A DNA stretch of 64,000 nucleotides from CAYFZO01 sp964347615 (GCA_964347615.1 CAYFZO010000011.1:1-64000); one strand, 5' to 3'. Positions 27,103 to 36,484 are shown, counted from the first letter of the stretch. Notes: a model not told the origin generated them from the letters alone. Numbers and translations are program-made.

Positions 27103-27501
27103 TTATCGTTTGGAGTACTGGGTGTCCTTGCGGGCCTTGTGCAGTCCGACTTTCTTGCGTTCGACGATACGCGCGTCGCGGGTCAGAAAACCGCCTTCCC
27201 TGAGCGGCCGGCGCAGGTTTTCGTCGTATTTGAGCAACGCTCGGGCGACGCCGAGACGGATCGCGCCTGCTTGACCGGCGCCGCCGCCGCCTTTGACGGT
27301 TACCCTGAAGTCGAACGCGTCGTTTTTTTGAGCCTTCTCGAGCGGCTGGCGGATAATCATGCACAGGCTTTCGCGTCCGAAATAATCTTCGGGTGTGCGA
27401 TTGTTCACCGTGAACTTGCCGCTGCCCGGGCGCAGGAACACGCGCGCGACCGAACTTTTCCGCCGTCCGGTTCCGTAATGCTGCACGACGTCTTCGGCCA
27501 C
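27103..27501 (-). CDS. rpsI: 30S ribosomal protein S9
   Basis: A small-subunit protein whose C-terminal tail reaches the P-site tRNA. The 132 residues end in the diagnostic KARKDTQYSKR, and GTGRRKSSVARVFL and GGGGAGQAGAIRLG are family signatures. The start is GTG 27501, 2 bp after the rplM stop, so the two are coupled as in most bacteria. The frame is open further upstream but that part overlaps rplM. Confidence 0.97.
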   Translation of the reverse strand: MAEDVVQHYGTGRRKSSVARVFLRPGSGKFTVNNRTPEDYFGRESLCMIIRQPLEKAQKNDAFDFRVTVKGGGGAGQAGAIRLGVARALLKYDENLRRPLREGGFLTRDARIVERKKVGLHKARKDTQYSKR

Positions 27502-27503
27502 GG

Positions 27504-27932
27504 CTAAACCTCGAGCGCCTGCGGATTCTGCGCGCCGTGGTGATGGTCGGCGCCGGCGTAAACCCGTAGCTTGCGAAACATTTCCCGTCCCAGCGGATTT
27601 TTCGGCAGCATGCCTTTGACCGCCAGCTCGATCACGCGCTCGGGGTGTTTTTCGAGCATGGCCTTGAACGAAGTCGTCTTGAGGTTGCCGACGTAGCCGC
27701 TGTGGCTGTAGTACATCTTGCCTTCGCGCTTGTTTCCGGTCACCGCCACTTTCGCGGCGTTGACCACGATGACGTGATCGCCGACGTCGACGTGGGGGGT
27801 GTAACAAGGTTTGTGCTTGCCGCGCAGGCGTTTAGCCACCTCGCTTGCAAGCCGCCCCAAGGGCTTGCCGTCGGCGTCGACGACGAGCCACGCGCGCTCG
27901 ACGTCCTCTTTTTTGGCGGTATAAGTGGTCAT
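27504..27932 (-). CDS. rplM: 50S ribosomal protein L13
   Basis: A 142-residue early-assembly protein of the large subunit. Signatures: TAKKEDVERAWLVVDA, LGRLASEVAKRLRGKH, GDHVIVVNAAKVAVTG, and the C-terminal LRVYAGADHHHGAQNP. ATG 27932 gives the family start (MTTYTAKK). It heads the rplM-rpsI pair. Confidence 0.97.
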   Translation of the reverse strand: MTTYTAKKEDVERAWLVVDADGKPLGRLASEVAKRLRGKHKPCYTPHVDVGDHVIVVNAAKVAVTGNKREGKMYYSHSGYVGNLKTTSFKAMLEKHPERVIELAVKGMLPKNPLGREMFRKLRVYAGADHHHGAQNPQALEV

Positions 27933-27999
27933 GACCGGAAAATCAGGGGCGCAAGAATAGCGTAACTCACCGCTTTCATCCACCTGAACGTCCTTGCCC

Positions 28000-28227
28000 G
28001 CCGCGTCGCCCTCGATCGCGCCGGCTTCAATCCAAGGGCTGCGTCGAGCGGATCAACCGAGCCGTGTGCGAGGCGTTTCACTCTCAATACCGAGGGGAGG
28101 TCGATTTGGCGTCGGTAATCGAGGGCTGGCCGAAAACCGGCACCGATACAATCACTTCCGCCCGCACCGGGCGCGGGCTTTGAGCACTCCAGTGGAGTAT
28201 CCAGAGTGCCTCGGAACGGCTGTTTGA
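28000..28227 (+). pseudogene. Transposase remnant (rve_3 / IS481-type C terminus), frameshifted
   Basis: Two frames read consecutively give a typical C terminus of a DDE integrase-core transposase: KGCVERINRAVCEAFHSQYR in one frame to about 28118, then LAENRHRYNHFRPHRARAL and STPVEYPECL in another. The VERxNR and YNxxRPH motifs are diagnostic. The N-terminal catalytic domain is missing and a frameshift splits the rest, so it is dead. No inverted repeats were recognised. The rest of the 27933-28330 gap shows nothing else. Confidence 0.7.
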
Positions 28228-28330
28228 AGGGGGGTTTTTGTCTCACGATGCCCTGAACCCATACGAAATGTTGCGTTCCACCGCCTAAATGCGACAGAAT
28301 ACGCCCGAATTCTGACAGGAGGCCGATTCA

Positions 28331-28654
28331 ATGGACGTCATCCAACAAATCAAAGAGCAAGTCGAAAGCAACCCCGTGGTTATCTACATGAAGGGCACGC
28401 CGCAGATGCCTCAGTGTGGTTTCTCGAGCCGTGCTTGCGCGGCTTTGCAGCAATGCGGCAGGGAGTTCATGCACGTGAACATCTTGGCGGCGCCGGAAGT
28501 GCACCGCAATTTGCCGAGGTTTTCCAATTGGCCGACTTTTCCGCAGATTTTTATCGGCGGAGAGTTGGTCGGCGGTTGCGACATCGTGATGGAGTTGTTT
28601 GAAAGCGGCCAACTCCGGCGGATGGTGGAGGAAGCGACGGCCAAATCCGGGTGA
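28331..28654 (+). CDS. grxD: Monothiol glutaredoxin, Grx4 family
   Basis: A 107-residue iron-sulfur carrier and delivery protein with the CGFS active site at 29-32 (PQCGFSSRA), which binds a [2Fe-2S] cluster with glutathione across a dimer. Other glutathione-site motifs: WPTFPQIFIGGELVGGCDI. Standard length. A GGAGG lies about 10 bp before the ATG. Likely clients here include LipA, NadA and haem enzymes, by general knowledge only. Confidence 0.96.
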   Translation: MDVIQQIKEQVESNPVVIYMKGTPQMPQCGFSSRACAALQQCGREFMHVNILAAPEVHRNLPRFSNWPTFPQIFIGGELVGGCDIVMELFESGQLRRMVEEATAKSG

Positions 28655-28704
28655 CAGCCCGCGGGCGCCGCCTCGTTTCTCACCCCTTAACAAGGACCTG
28701 AAAG

Positions 28705-29232
28705 ATGCTGATTGAAGAAATCCCCGCCGGCGACGGCGTTCCCGAAATTCTGAACGCGATCATCGAAATCCCGGCGCGTTCCGATCCGGTCAAATACGAA
28801 ATAGAGAAAGACAGCGGCGCGGTGTTCATCGACCGCTTCATGAACGTGCCGATGTACTATCCGTGCAACTACGGTTTCATTCCGCAGACCTTGTCGGAAG
28901 ACGGCGATCCGCTGGACGTTTTGGTGATTACGCCGGTCCCGGTGCTGACCGGTTCGGTGTTGCCGTGTCGTCCGCTCGACGCCCTCGAGATGTCGGACGA
29001 AGCGGGGCGCGACCTCAAGCTGCTTGCCGTGCCCGCCCCCGGGATGAACGGCGGTTACGACGACGCGCAATCGGTGGCCGACCTGCCCGCCGATTTGCTC
29101 GATCAGATCAAGCATTTTTTCGAAAACTACAAAACCCTCGAACCCGGCAAGTGGGTCAAGGTCGAAAGTTGGCTCGGCGTTGAGGAAGCCCGGCGGGAAA
29201 TCATGGACAGCGTCGCCCGCTACCGGAAATGA
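28705..29232 (+). CDS. ppa: Inorganic pyrophosphatase (type I)
   Basis: Hydrolyses pyrophosphate, pulling biosynthetic reactions forward. The 175 residues carry the active-site signature DGDPLDVLVI with its metal-binding Asp residues, NYGFIPQT, and the C-terminal WVKVESWLG. Cytoplasmic hexamer in this family. It overlaps mrdA by 4 bp (ATGA), which ties it to the cell-wall gene run. Confidence 0.97.
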   Translation: MLIEEIPAGDGVPEILNAIIEIPARSDPVKYEIEKDSGAVFIDRFMNVPMYYPCNYGFIPQTLSEDGDPLDVLVITPVPVLTGSVLPCRPLDALEMSDEAGRDLKLLAVPAPGMNGGYDDAQSVADLPADLLDQIKHFFENYKTLEPGKWVKVESWLGVEEARREIMDSVARYRK

Positions 29233-31106
29233 ACCGGGGCAACTCCGTGGGGCGGAATTACAGAAGGATCTTCTTCAGGCGCGTGTGCGTTTCCGCGGTT
29301 GCCGTGGTTGCGATGAGCGCCGTGCTGATAATCAATCTGATGGTGCTGCAGATTGATAAGCGGGGCCACTACAGCACGCTTGCGGAAAACAACCGCTTGC
29401 ACTTTTCCGCGATTGCGCCGTCCAGAGGCGTCATTTACGATCGCAACGGCGCGCCTCTGGCCGTCAACCGGAGCTTTTACCGGCTGGAGGTGACCCCCTC
29501 GTTGGTCGGAGAGGATCTCGACGAGATGCTCGCTCGGTTGCGACGCGTCGTCGCTTTCGACGCGAGCGACGCCAAGCGCTTCAAGCAAACCGTCGCAAGG
29601 CAACCCTCTTTCCGCAACGCCGTGTTGAAAGCGCATCTGACGCAGAGTGAAATCGCCCGTTTCGCGGTTGACCGTTATCGTTTCAGCGGGGTCGAGGTCG
29701 TGGGCGAGTTGGGGCGGCGTTATCCCTACCGTGAGGTTTTCGCCCACGCGGTCGGCTACGTCGGCCTGCTCGACCGGGACGACCTCGCCGCGGTGGACCA
29801 GCGGCGTTACCGCGGAACCCGCTACATCGGCAAAGTAGGGCTGGAAAAGACGTACGAGGAGACGCTTCGCGGCAACCCGGGGGTGCGCACGGTCGAAGTC
29901 AACGCACAAGGGCGCGTCATCAGGGAAATCAGCAAGCGCAGCCCGCAAGCGGGCCGTGACGTTCTTCTGACCCTCGACCGCGACTTGCAAGCCGCCGCCT
30001 ACGACGCGCTCGGAGACTACGAGGGCGCCGTGGTGGTGATGGACCCGAGAAACGGCGACGTCTTGGCGCTGGTCAGCAAGCCCGCGTTTGACCCGAACCG
30101 GTTTTTGTCGGGTTTCAGCTTCGAAGCCTATCAAGGTCTGCTCGAGTCGCCGCGCCGGCACTTTTTCAACCGCGCGGTGTCCGGCCAGTATCCGCCGGGC
30201 TCGGTCATCAAGCCGATCGTCGCGCTCGCCGGACTGGGGCACAACGTTACTTCGCCCGACTACTATATCTTCGCCGGCCCGTATTTCTCGGTGCCGGGCA
30301 ACACCAGGCGTTTTCACGACTGGAAGCCCGCGGGGCACGGTTGGGTGAGTCTGCGCGAGTCGATCGCTCAGTCCTGTGACGTCTATTTTTATGATCTTGC
30401 GTACCGCACCGGCATAGATAAGTTGCATCAAGCGTTCAGGTCGTTCGGCTTGGGACGTTCCAGCGGCCTTGACATAACCAGTGAAGCCGCAGGTCTCGTG
30501 CCTTCGCGCGAGTGGAAACGGCAACGGTTGCGGATGCCGTGGTTTCCCGAGGAGACGGTGATCACGGGTATCGGACAGGGGTATTTGTCGGCGACGCCCC
30601 TGCAACTCGCCTCGGTCGCGGCGACGATCGCCAACCGCGGCCTCAAGGTCAAGCCGCGTCTGGTGCGGGCGGTCAGGGAACGTGAAGGACGGGGCTGGGA
30701 GGCGCGGCGCCCGGTGAACGTGGGAGTCGTCGAGTTTTCCCCCGAGCATTGGCAGTTGGTGGTCGACGGCATGGTTGACGTGGTGCACGGGCAAAACGGC
30801 ACCGCTTACCGTATCGGCGCCGACGCGCCTTATACGATGGCCGGCAAGACCGGCACCGCCCAGACTTACAGCATCAGCGAGGAGGAACGCGCGCGGAACG
30901 TCGAAGTGACGGAAAAGTCGCTGATGGATCACGCGCTGTTTATCGCGTTCGCCCCGGTGGACGCTCCGACGGTGGCGATTGCGGTAACGGTTGAGCACGT
31001 CGGCAGCGGCGCCAAGCACGCCGCGCCGATTGCACGGCAGGTATTGGACGTTTATTTCCAGTCGCCGACCGCCGAAGCCGATGCACCTGCCCTCACTTCC
31101 GGTTGA
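29229..31106 (+). CDS. mrdA: Penicillin-binding protein 2 (elongasome transpeptidase)
   Basis: The class B PBP that cross-links peptidoglycan in the rod-shape (elongation) complex with RodA. One transmembrane helix at about 15-40, pedestal domain, then the transpeptidase domain with SVIK (Ser325-Lys328), the SCD triad in IAQSCDVYF, and KTG at about 540 (AGKTGTAQT). The 625 residues are full length. It begins within the ppa stop and is followed by rodA, mltB and rlpA, the classic rod-shape order. Confidence 0.96.
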   Translation: MNRGNSVGRNYRRIFFRRVCVSAVAVVAMSAVLIINLMVLQIDKRGHYSTLAENNRLHFSAIAPSRGVIYDRNGAPLAVNRSFYRLEVTPSLVGEDLDEMLARLRRVVAFDASDAKRFKQTVARQPSFRNAVLKAHLTQSEIARFAVDRYRFSGVEVVGELGRRYPYREVFAHAVGYVGLLDRDDLAAVDQRRYRGTRYIGKVGLEKTYEETLRGNPGVRTVEVNAQGRVIREISKRSPQAGRDVLLTLDRDLQAAAYDALGDYEGAVVVMDPRNGDVLALVSKPAFDPNRFLSGFSFEAYQGLLESPRRHFFNRAVSGQYPPGSVIKPIVALAGLGHNVTSPDYYIFAGPYFSVPGNTRRFHDWKPAGHGWVSLRESIAQSCDVYFYDLAYRTGIDKLHQAFRSFGLGRSSGLDITSEAAGLVPSREWKRQRLRMPWFPEETVITGIGQGYLSATPLQLASVAATIANRGLKVKPRLVRAVREREGRGWEARRPVNVGVVEFSPEHWQLVVDGMVDVVHGQNGTAYRIGADAPYTMAGKTGTAQTYSISEEERARNVEVTEKSLMDHALFIAFAPVDAPTVAIAVTVEHVGSGAKHAAPIARQVLDVYFQSPTAEADAPALTSG

Positions 31107-31118
31107 GGAAAACAAGAT

Positions 31119-32240
31119 TTGCGCAACGGCTCATTTGGCATAAAAGCCGGATTGTTTCTACGCTGGTTTTTTGACTTGGATTACGTGCTGCTCGCGGCGT
31201 TGCTGACGCTGGCTTTGGTCAGCGCGGCGGTGCTTTACAGCGCCGGCGGTCAGGATTTCGGGATTGTCGCCCGCCAGAGCGCAAGATTCGGGATCGGTTT
31301 CGCGCTTCTTTTTGCGTTGGCGCAGGTGCCGGTTGCGGCGTACCGCAGGTGGAGTCCGTGGTTGTACTTACTCGGCGTGTTGTTTTTGTTGTTGGTGCTG
31401 TTTGTCGGCGACGTCAGCAAAGGTGCTCAGCGCTGGCTCGACCTCTGGGTGGTGAAGTTTCAGCCTTCCGAGCTGCTTAAAATCGCAACCCCCATGGCGT
31501 TGTGCTGGCTGTTTGCGCTCGACGGCCGGCTTTCCAGGTTTTGGAAGTACGTCTTGTCCGCGCTGCTGTTGGCCGTACCGGTCGCGATAGTCGCGTTGCA
31601 GCCGGATTTAGGCACCGCGGTCTTGATTGCGATGTCGGGGATCTTCGTTATTTTCCTCGCGGGATTCCATTGGCTCGGTATCGTCTCGGCCGTCGTCGCG
31701 TCGCTGCTGCTGGCGCCGGTGGTGTGGCATTCGCTGCTGAACTACCAAAAGCAGCGTCTGCTCGCTTTTCTCAATCCGGAGGTCGATCCTTTGGGTGCCG
31801 GGTATCACGTCGCTCAGTCCAAGATCGCAATCGGATCGGGCGGCGTTTGGGGCAAGGGGTGGTTGCAAGGGTCCCAGTCCCAGCTTGACTTTATTCCGGA
31901 AAGGACGACCGACTTTGTCTTTGCGGTCTTTTCCGAGGAGTTCGGGTTCGTCGGAATCTGCGTTTTGATTACCTTGTACCTGTTGATCGTTGCCCGCGGG
32001 GTCATGATTTCGGTCAAAGCCTCGGATGAATTCTGCAGTTTGCTCGCGGGCGGTTTCATCCTGTCTTTCTTCCTGTCCTTGTTCGTGAATATCGGCATGG
32101 TCAGCGGTTTGCTGCCGGTTGTCGGGGTTCCGCTACCGCTCATCAGTTACGGCGGCACTTCGATTGTGACCTTGCTCGCCTCATTCGGTATCCTAATGGC
32201 CGTCGCCAAATACCGACCGATGATGAGGAGCGGCTTTTGA
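31119..32240 (+). CDS. rodA: Peptidoglycan glycosyltransferase RodA (SEDS)
   Basis: A polytopic SEDS-family polymerase of about 10 membrane segments that makes glycan strands with PBP2. Conserved stretches: GAQRWLDLWVVKFQPSELLK, PDLGTAVLI, and PLPLISYGGTS near the C terminus. The 373 residues start at TTG 31119, 12 bp after mrdA; the alternative starts are internal to the first helix. It overlaps mltB by 4 bp. Confidence 0.96.
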   Translation: MRNGSFGIKAGLFLRWFFDLDYVLLAALLTLALVSAAVLYSAGGQDFGIVARQSARFGIGFALLFALAQVPVAAYRRWSPWLYLLGVLFLLLVLFVGDVSKGAQRWLDLWVVKFQPSELLKIATPMALCWLFALDGRLSRFWKYVLSALLLAVPVAIVALQPDLGTAVLIAMSGIFVIFLAGFHWLGIVSAVVASLLLAPVVWHSLLNYQKQRLLAFLNPEVDPLGAGYHVAQSKIAIGSGGVWGKGWLQGSQSQLDFIPERTTDFVFAVFSEEFGFVGICVLITLYLLIVARGVMISVKASDEFCSLLAGGFILSFFLSLFVNIGMVSGLLPVVGVPLPLISYGGTSIVTLLASFGILMAVAKYRPMMRSGF

Positions 32241-33244
32241 AAAAAGCTCTGTCAGGCCTTTTGTCCTGTGTGATTGTTTTTTGCGGGGCGCAAGCGGACG
32301 CGCTCGCCGATGATTACGGCGAACGGCCCGAGGTGCGCGCCTATATGGACGTGCTGGAGGCGACGCATGGTTTCGAACGTAAGCATCTTGAGGCGTTGTT
32401 CAAGGGCGCCAAGCGCCAAGCCGTGGTGCTCAAGGCGATGGACCGGCAAGCCGAAGCAAAACCCTGGTACGAGTACAAGAAGATATTCGTCAACGACAGG
32501 CGCGTCGAAAAAGGCGTTGATTTCTGGAAAGCGAACGCCGAGATGCTCGCGCGCGTCGAGCGCGAATACAGGGTGCCGATGCCCGTGGTGCTTGCCATCG
32601 TGGGCGTCGAGACCGATTACGGCGACAATCTGGGGCGCTTTCCGGTGTTCGACGCGTTGGTTACCCTCGGTTTCGATTATCCGCGCCGCGCCAAGTTTTT
32701 TCGCAACGAGCTGACCGAAATGCTGCTGCTCGGGCGCGAAGAAGGTTTCGACTACGGCGGCTTGAGAGGGTCGTACTCGGGGGCGATCGGGGTCAGCCAG
32801 TTCATGCCGAGCAGTTACCGTCGCTATGCTGTTGACTTTGACGGCAACGGCCGGCGTGATTTATGGAGGACGCCCGACGCGCTTGCCAGTATTGCGAACT
32901 ATCTGGCCCGCCACGGCTGGAAACCCGGCGGCGCGATTGCGGGCAAAGTCGGTTTGGAGGGGGACACCTCCGGTGTGCCTTTCAACAAGGACCTCAGACC
33001 ATGGTTGCCCCGGTCGGATCTGAGCAGTTACGGCATCGGGAACGTCAGCGGTCTTGCCGAAACGGAGCCGATGTTTTCGTTGTTTTCGTTCGAGGTGGAA
33101 GAAGGCGCTTATGAACACTGGGCTACGTACCACAACTTTTACGTCATCAGCCGCTACAATCACAGCCGCCGTTACGCGATGGCGGTCTACCAACTGGGTG
33201 AAATCTTGAAACGGCGTTATTCAACGGAAACCGATGGCGGTTAG
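32237..33244 (+). CDS. mltB: Membrane-bound lytic murein transglycosylase B
   Basis: A GH103 enzyme cleaving glycan strands to 1,6-anhydro ends. The catalytic Glu is in IVGVETDYG near residue 124, followed by family motifs SYSGAIGVSQFMPSSY and DFDGNGRRDLW. The signal segment (LSGLLSCVIVFCGAQADA) has no clean lipobox, so it may be secreted rather than lipid-anchored. The start is TTG 32237, overlapping the rodA stop. 335 residues. Confidence 0.95.
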   Translation: MKKALSGLLSCVIVFCGAQADALADDYGERPEVRAYMDVLEATHGFERKHLEALFKGAKRQAVVLKAMDRQAEAKPWYEYKKIFVNDRRVEKGVDFWKANAEMLARVEREYRVPMPVVLAIVGVETDYGDNLGRFPVFDALVTLGFDYPRRAKFFRNELTEMLLLGREEGFDYGGLRGSYSGAIGVSQFMPSSYRRYAVDFDGNGRRDLWRTPDALASIANYLARHGWKPGGAIAGKVGLEGDTSGVPFNKDLRPWLPRSDLSSYGIGNVSGLAETEPMFSLFSFEVEEGAYEHWATYHNFYVISRYNHSRRYAMAVYQLGEILKRRYSTETDGG

Positions 33245-33794
33245 GCCTGGGCAGGAAGCGGCGGCGTTGGCGAAGCGCGGGCTTTCACCGCTGCTCGCCG
33301 CGTTGGTCGTCGGATGCGCCGGCGCGCCCGAACTCGCCGAGGTGTCGGTCGAGCCGCTGCCCGCGGTGTACTCACCCGTGGAACGGCTCGGCGACTGCCG
33401 CGGTCGCCACAGTTCGTACACTCAAGAAGGCCGGCGTTACTGGGTGGAGAACGTGCCCGTCGGTCACACCGAGTTTGGAGCGGCGTCGTGGTACGGGCGG
33501 CAATTCCACGGCAAGAAAACCGCCAGCGGCGAAGTATTCGACATGTATAAGATGAGCGCGGCCCACAAGACCCTGCCGTTGTTTTCGACCGTCACAGTAG
33601 TCAACCTTGCAAACGGCAGAGAAATTTCGGTCAAGATCAACGACCGAGGCCCTTTTATCGGCGGGCGCTTGATAGATTTATCTTATGCTGCGGCGAAAAA
33701 GCTCGGGATGGTCGAAGCCGGCGTCGCGCCGGTGCAGATTACCGTGGCTGAAACGCCGTCCGAAGGCAAATCGCGCACCGCGCTTGCGGAGTAG
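33234..33794 (+). CDS. rlpA: RlpA-type septal-ring lytic transglycosylase lipoprotein
   Basis: A 186-residue outer-membrane lipoprotein with lipobox VVGC (Cys28) and a double-psi beta-barrel domain at about 80-170 (GAASWYGRQFHGKKTASGE to KINDRGPFIGGRLIDLS). The C-terminal SPOR domain of longer RlpA proteins is absent, so only the barrel is present. RlpA cleaves glycan strands lacking stem peptides in pseudomonads. It overlaps mltB by 11 bp. Confidence 0.93.
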   Translation: MAVRPGQEAAALAKRGLSPLLAALVVGCAGAPELAEVSVEPLPAVYSPVERLGDCRGRHSSYTQEGRRYWVENVPVGHTEFGAASWYGRQFHGKKTASGEVFDMYKMSAAHKTLPLFSTVTVVNLANGREISVKINDRGPFIGGRLIDLSYAAAKKLGMVEAGVAPVQITVAETPSEGKSRTALAE

Positions 33795-33804
33795 ACCGAC
33801 CGTG

Positions 33805-34965
33805 ATGCTTTCTCCCGTTCGCTTACCGGTCGCCGCGGCCAAAGTGGCATTTGTCGCGGCGTGCGCGGCGTTCGCCCCGTGCGGATCCGCTGCGGAGCTG
33901 ATTGTCCCGGCCCCGCCCGCCTTGAACGTCGACAGTTACATCCTGACGGATTTCCACAGCGGCGTGGTCATCGCCGCCAAGAACCCGGACAACCCGGTCG
34001 GTCCGGCAAGCATCACCAAACTGATGACCGCTTACCTCGTCTACGAGAGTTTGGCGGAAGGCAGGATTCGGCTTGACGATGAGGTTACGGTCAGCGAGAA
34101 CGCGTGGAGAACGGAAGGGTCCAGGATGTTCATCGAGGTCGGGTCGAAAGTGCGAGTCGAGGATCTGCTGTTGGGCGTGGTCGTACAGTCCGGCAACGAC
34201 GCGAGCGTCGCTCTCGCCGAGCACGTCGCCGGCTCGGAATCCGCGTTTGTGGACGTGATGAACAAAAAAGCTTCCGAATTGGGCATGAGTTCTTCTTACT
34301 TCATCAATGTGACCGGTCTGCCCTCGCCGCGGCACCAGATGAGCGCGCGCGACGTTGCGTTGCTGTCGCGGGCGTTGATTCGGGATTTTCCGGAACATTA
34401 CAAGATGTACGCGGTCAAGGAGTTCACCTACAACAACATCAAACAGTACAACCGCAACCGGCTGCTGTGGAGAGACCGCAACGTGGACGGGCTGAAGACG
34501 GGGCACACCGCTTCCGCGGGTTACTGTCTTGCGGCCTCGTCCGTGCGTGGCGACATGCGCCTGATCTCGGTGATCCTCGGCAGCGACGGCGAGAGGCGTC
34601 GTTCCGAGCAGACCGAACGGCTGTTCGACTACGGGTTTCGGTTTTTCACGACCCACCGTCTGTATGAAGCGATGCAACCGATGTATCAGGTACGGGTTTG
34701 GGGCGGTGAGCTCAAGCATTTGCAGGTCGGTGTGCCGGAAGATTTTTACGTGACGGTTCCGAAAGGGGGGCGGAATAAGATCGAGGTCGAAAGTCACCTC
34801 GTCGAGGAAATAGACGCCCCCGTTCCCGAAATGCAGACCTTGGGGATGATCAAGATCAGCTATCAGGACCGGTTCAGTCGTGAGGAACCGCTGGTCGCGC
34901 TTTCCTCGGTCCCGCAGGGAGGGATCGTGACGCGGCTGGTTGACGGGTTTTTGAAGCTGTTTTGA
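33805..34965 (+). CDS. dacA: D-alanyl-D-alanine carboxypeptidase (PBP5/6 type)
   Basis: Trims the terminal D-Ala from pentapeptides in the periplasm. It has a signal peptide ending GSAA, SITK at Ser69-Lys72, SGN in QSGNDAS near 129, and KTG in LKTGHTAS near 230, plus a C-terminal beta domain and a terminal amphipathic membrane anchor (GIVTRLVDGFLKLF). ATG 33805 is taken as start; GTG 33802 is equivalent. About 386 residues. It overlaps the aminotransferase by 4 bp. Confidence 0.95.
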   Translation: MLSPVRLPVAAAKVAFVAACAAFAPCGSAAELIVPAPPALNVDSYILTDFHSGVVIAAKNPDNPVGPASITKLMTAYLVYESLAEGRIRLDDEVTVSENAWRTEGSRMFIEVGSKVRVEDLLLGVVVQSGNDASVALAEHVAGSESAFVDVMNKKASELGMSSSYFINVTGLPSPRHQMSARDVALLSRALIRDFPEHYKMYAVKEFTYNNIKQYNRNRLLWRDRNVDGLKTGHTASAGYCLAASSVRGDMRLISVILGSDGERRRSEQTERLFDYGFRFFTTHRLYEAMQPMYQVRVWGGELKHLQVGVPEDFYVTVPKGGRNKIEVESHLVEEIDAPVPEMQTLGMIKISYQDRFSREEPLVALSSVPQGGIVTRLVDGFLKLF

Positions 34966-35807
34966 CGCCGCTTTCCTCCCCCGCGTACCTCAACGGCGCG
35001 TTCACGACGGTCGGGGAATGCCGCGTCAGCGTTCTCGATCGGGGTTTTTTGTTCGGCGACGCCGTGTACGAGGTCGTGCCGGTCTACGACGGGCGGATGT
35101 TCGAGTGGCCCGCCCATTTCGAACGGCTCGAATCCAGCCTTCGCGAGACCGGCATCGTGTCGCCGCATTCGTCGAGCGAGTGGGAAGCGATTCTCGGCAC
35201 CTTGCTTGAATTCGCCGAAGGCGCGGAAGTGTCGCTTTACCTGCAGGTCTCCCGCGGCGTCGCCCCGCGCGACCACGCGGTTGACGGACGCCTTGCGCCG
35301 ACGGTGTTCGCGATGGCGATGCCGACGTCGCCGGGAACGACGGCCTCGCTTGAGGAAGGCGTCAGCGTGATAACCGCCGAGGACCTCCGTTGGAGTCGTT
35401 GCGACGTCAAGACCACGAGCTTGATCGCCAACGTGCTGTCCAAAGCGCGTGCGGTCGCCGCCGGCGCGTACGACGTCGTTTTCTTGCGCGACGGGCGGGT
35501 TACCGAAAGCTCCTCCGCCAACGTGTTCATGCTACGGAACGGGGCTTTGGCGACGCCGCCCAGAGACCGATGGATACTCGCGGGTATTACCCGCGGCGTA
35601 CTGATACGTCTTGCCGCGCAACGCGGCGTCGAGGTTCGGGAACGCGTGATTACCGGCGATGAGCTCAGGCTTGCCGACGAGATCTGGTTGAGCAGCTCGA
35701 CCAGGGAAATCGTGCCGGTCACGCGCCTCGACGGGCAACCGGTCGGCACCGGCGCGCCGGGGGCGACGTGGCGGACTTTTCGCGGTTGCCTGAAGTCGTT
35801 TGTCTAG
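34962..35807 (+). CDS. D-amino-acid aminotransferase (class IV PLP enzyme)
   Basis: A fold-type IV transaminase, most likely interconverting D-alanine and D-glutamate for peptidoglycan. It shows the N-terminal LDRGFLFGDAVYEVVPVY, the PLP lysine in CDVKTTSL near residue 149, and SSSANVFML with the phosphate-cup region. The 281 residues match D-amino-acid rather than branched-chain enzymes, and its place after dacA supports that. The start is TTG 34962 within the dacA stop. It is convergent with murU, overlapping by 4 bp. Confidence 0.88.
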   Translation: MTPLSSPAYLNGAFTTVGECRVSVLDRGFLFGDAVYEVVPVYDGRMFEWPAHFERLESSLRETGIVSPHSSSEWEAILGTLLEFAEGAEVSLYLQVSRGVAPRDHAVDGRLAPTVFAMAMPTSPGTTASLEEGVSVITAEDLRWSRCDVKTTSLIANVLSKARAVAAGAYDVVFLRDGRVTESSSANVFMLRNGALATPPRDRWILAGITRGVLIRLAAQRGVEVRERVITGDELRLADEIWLSSSTREIVPVTRLDGQPVGTGAPGATWRTFRGCLKSFV

Positions 35808-36484
35808 CGGTCGGCGTTGTTTCCTCCGCCGACGATCGCCTGCAGCGCGTCCAAGCCGGCCGGCGTACCGGCGTCCATCCAAAGATCGTTGCAGTGCTCA
35901 CCGCTGACCGTGCCTCGTTCAACCGCTGGCTTTAACGCTTGCGCAAGCTTGAAGCGTTCCCACGGCGCGGTTGCGAACAGCGAGGCGCGATAGTAGCCGA
36001 TGCCCGCGTAGGTCAAGGCCTTCCCGCGTGCAGGCTTGACTTCACCGCGGTCGAGACCGAAGTCTCCGTCCGGGTGATGCGGCGGGTTGTCCACCAGCAG
36101 CAAATGCGCTTGGCGGTTCGCGGGCAGTTGCGCCTTTTCGGCTTTCCACTCGGTATAGACGTCGGCGTTGACAACGAGCCAGGTGCCGTCTCCCAGCAGC
36201 GGCAAAGCTTTCTTGATGCCGCCGCCGGTTTCAAGCGGTTCGTCGCCCTCGTCGGAATAACTGATTTGCACGCCGTAGCGGCTTCCGTCGCCGAGCAAGT
36301 CCGTGATCATCCGTTTTTTGTAGCAGACGTTGATGACGATTTCCCGGAAGCCGGCGCTTGCGAGCCGGCGCAAGTGTCTTTCGATCAGGCTTTCTCCGCC
36401 CACCCGAATCAACGGCTTCGGCAACCGTTCGGTCAACGGCCGCAGTCGCGTACCCGTGCCGGCGGCAAGTATCATCGCTTTCAT
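35804..36484 (-). CDS. murU: N-acetylmuramate alpha-1-phosphate uridylyltransferase
   Basis: Makes UDP-MurNAc from MurNAc-1-phosphate in the peptidoglycan recycling shortcut that bypasses fosfomycin-sensitive de novo synthesis. It is a 226-residue sugar nucleotidyltransferase with AAGTGTRLRPLT and LPKPLI at the N terminus, NADVYTEW (metal Asp) and a C-terminal SGEHCNDLWMDAGTP. Its ATG overlaps the end of amgK by 4 bp, so the pair is one unit as in Pseudomonas. Confidence 0.92.
   Translation of the reverse strand: MKAMILAAGTGTRLRPLTERLPKPLIRVGGESLIERHLRRLASAGFREIVINVCYKKRMITDLLGDGSRYGVQISYSDEGDEPLETGGGIKKALPLLGDGTWLVVNADVYTEWKAEKAQLPANRQAHLLLVDNPPHHPDGDFGLDRGEVKPARGKALTYAGIGYYRASLFATAPWERFKLAQALKPAVERGTVSGEHCNDLWMDAGTPAGLDALQAIVGGGNNADR

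Noticed and set aside
29220..31115. Minus-strand ORF of 631 codons opposite mrdA
   Set aside because: Shadow of the PBP2 gene; His/Arg-rich with no domain.
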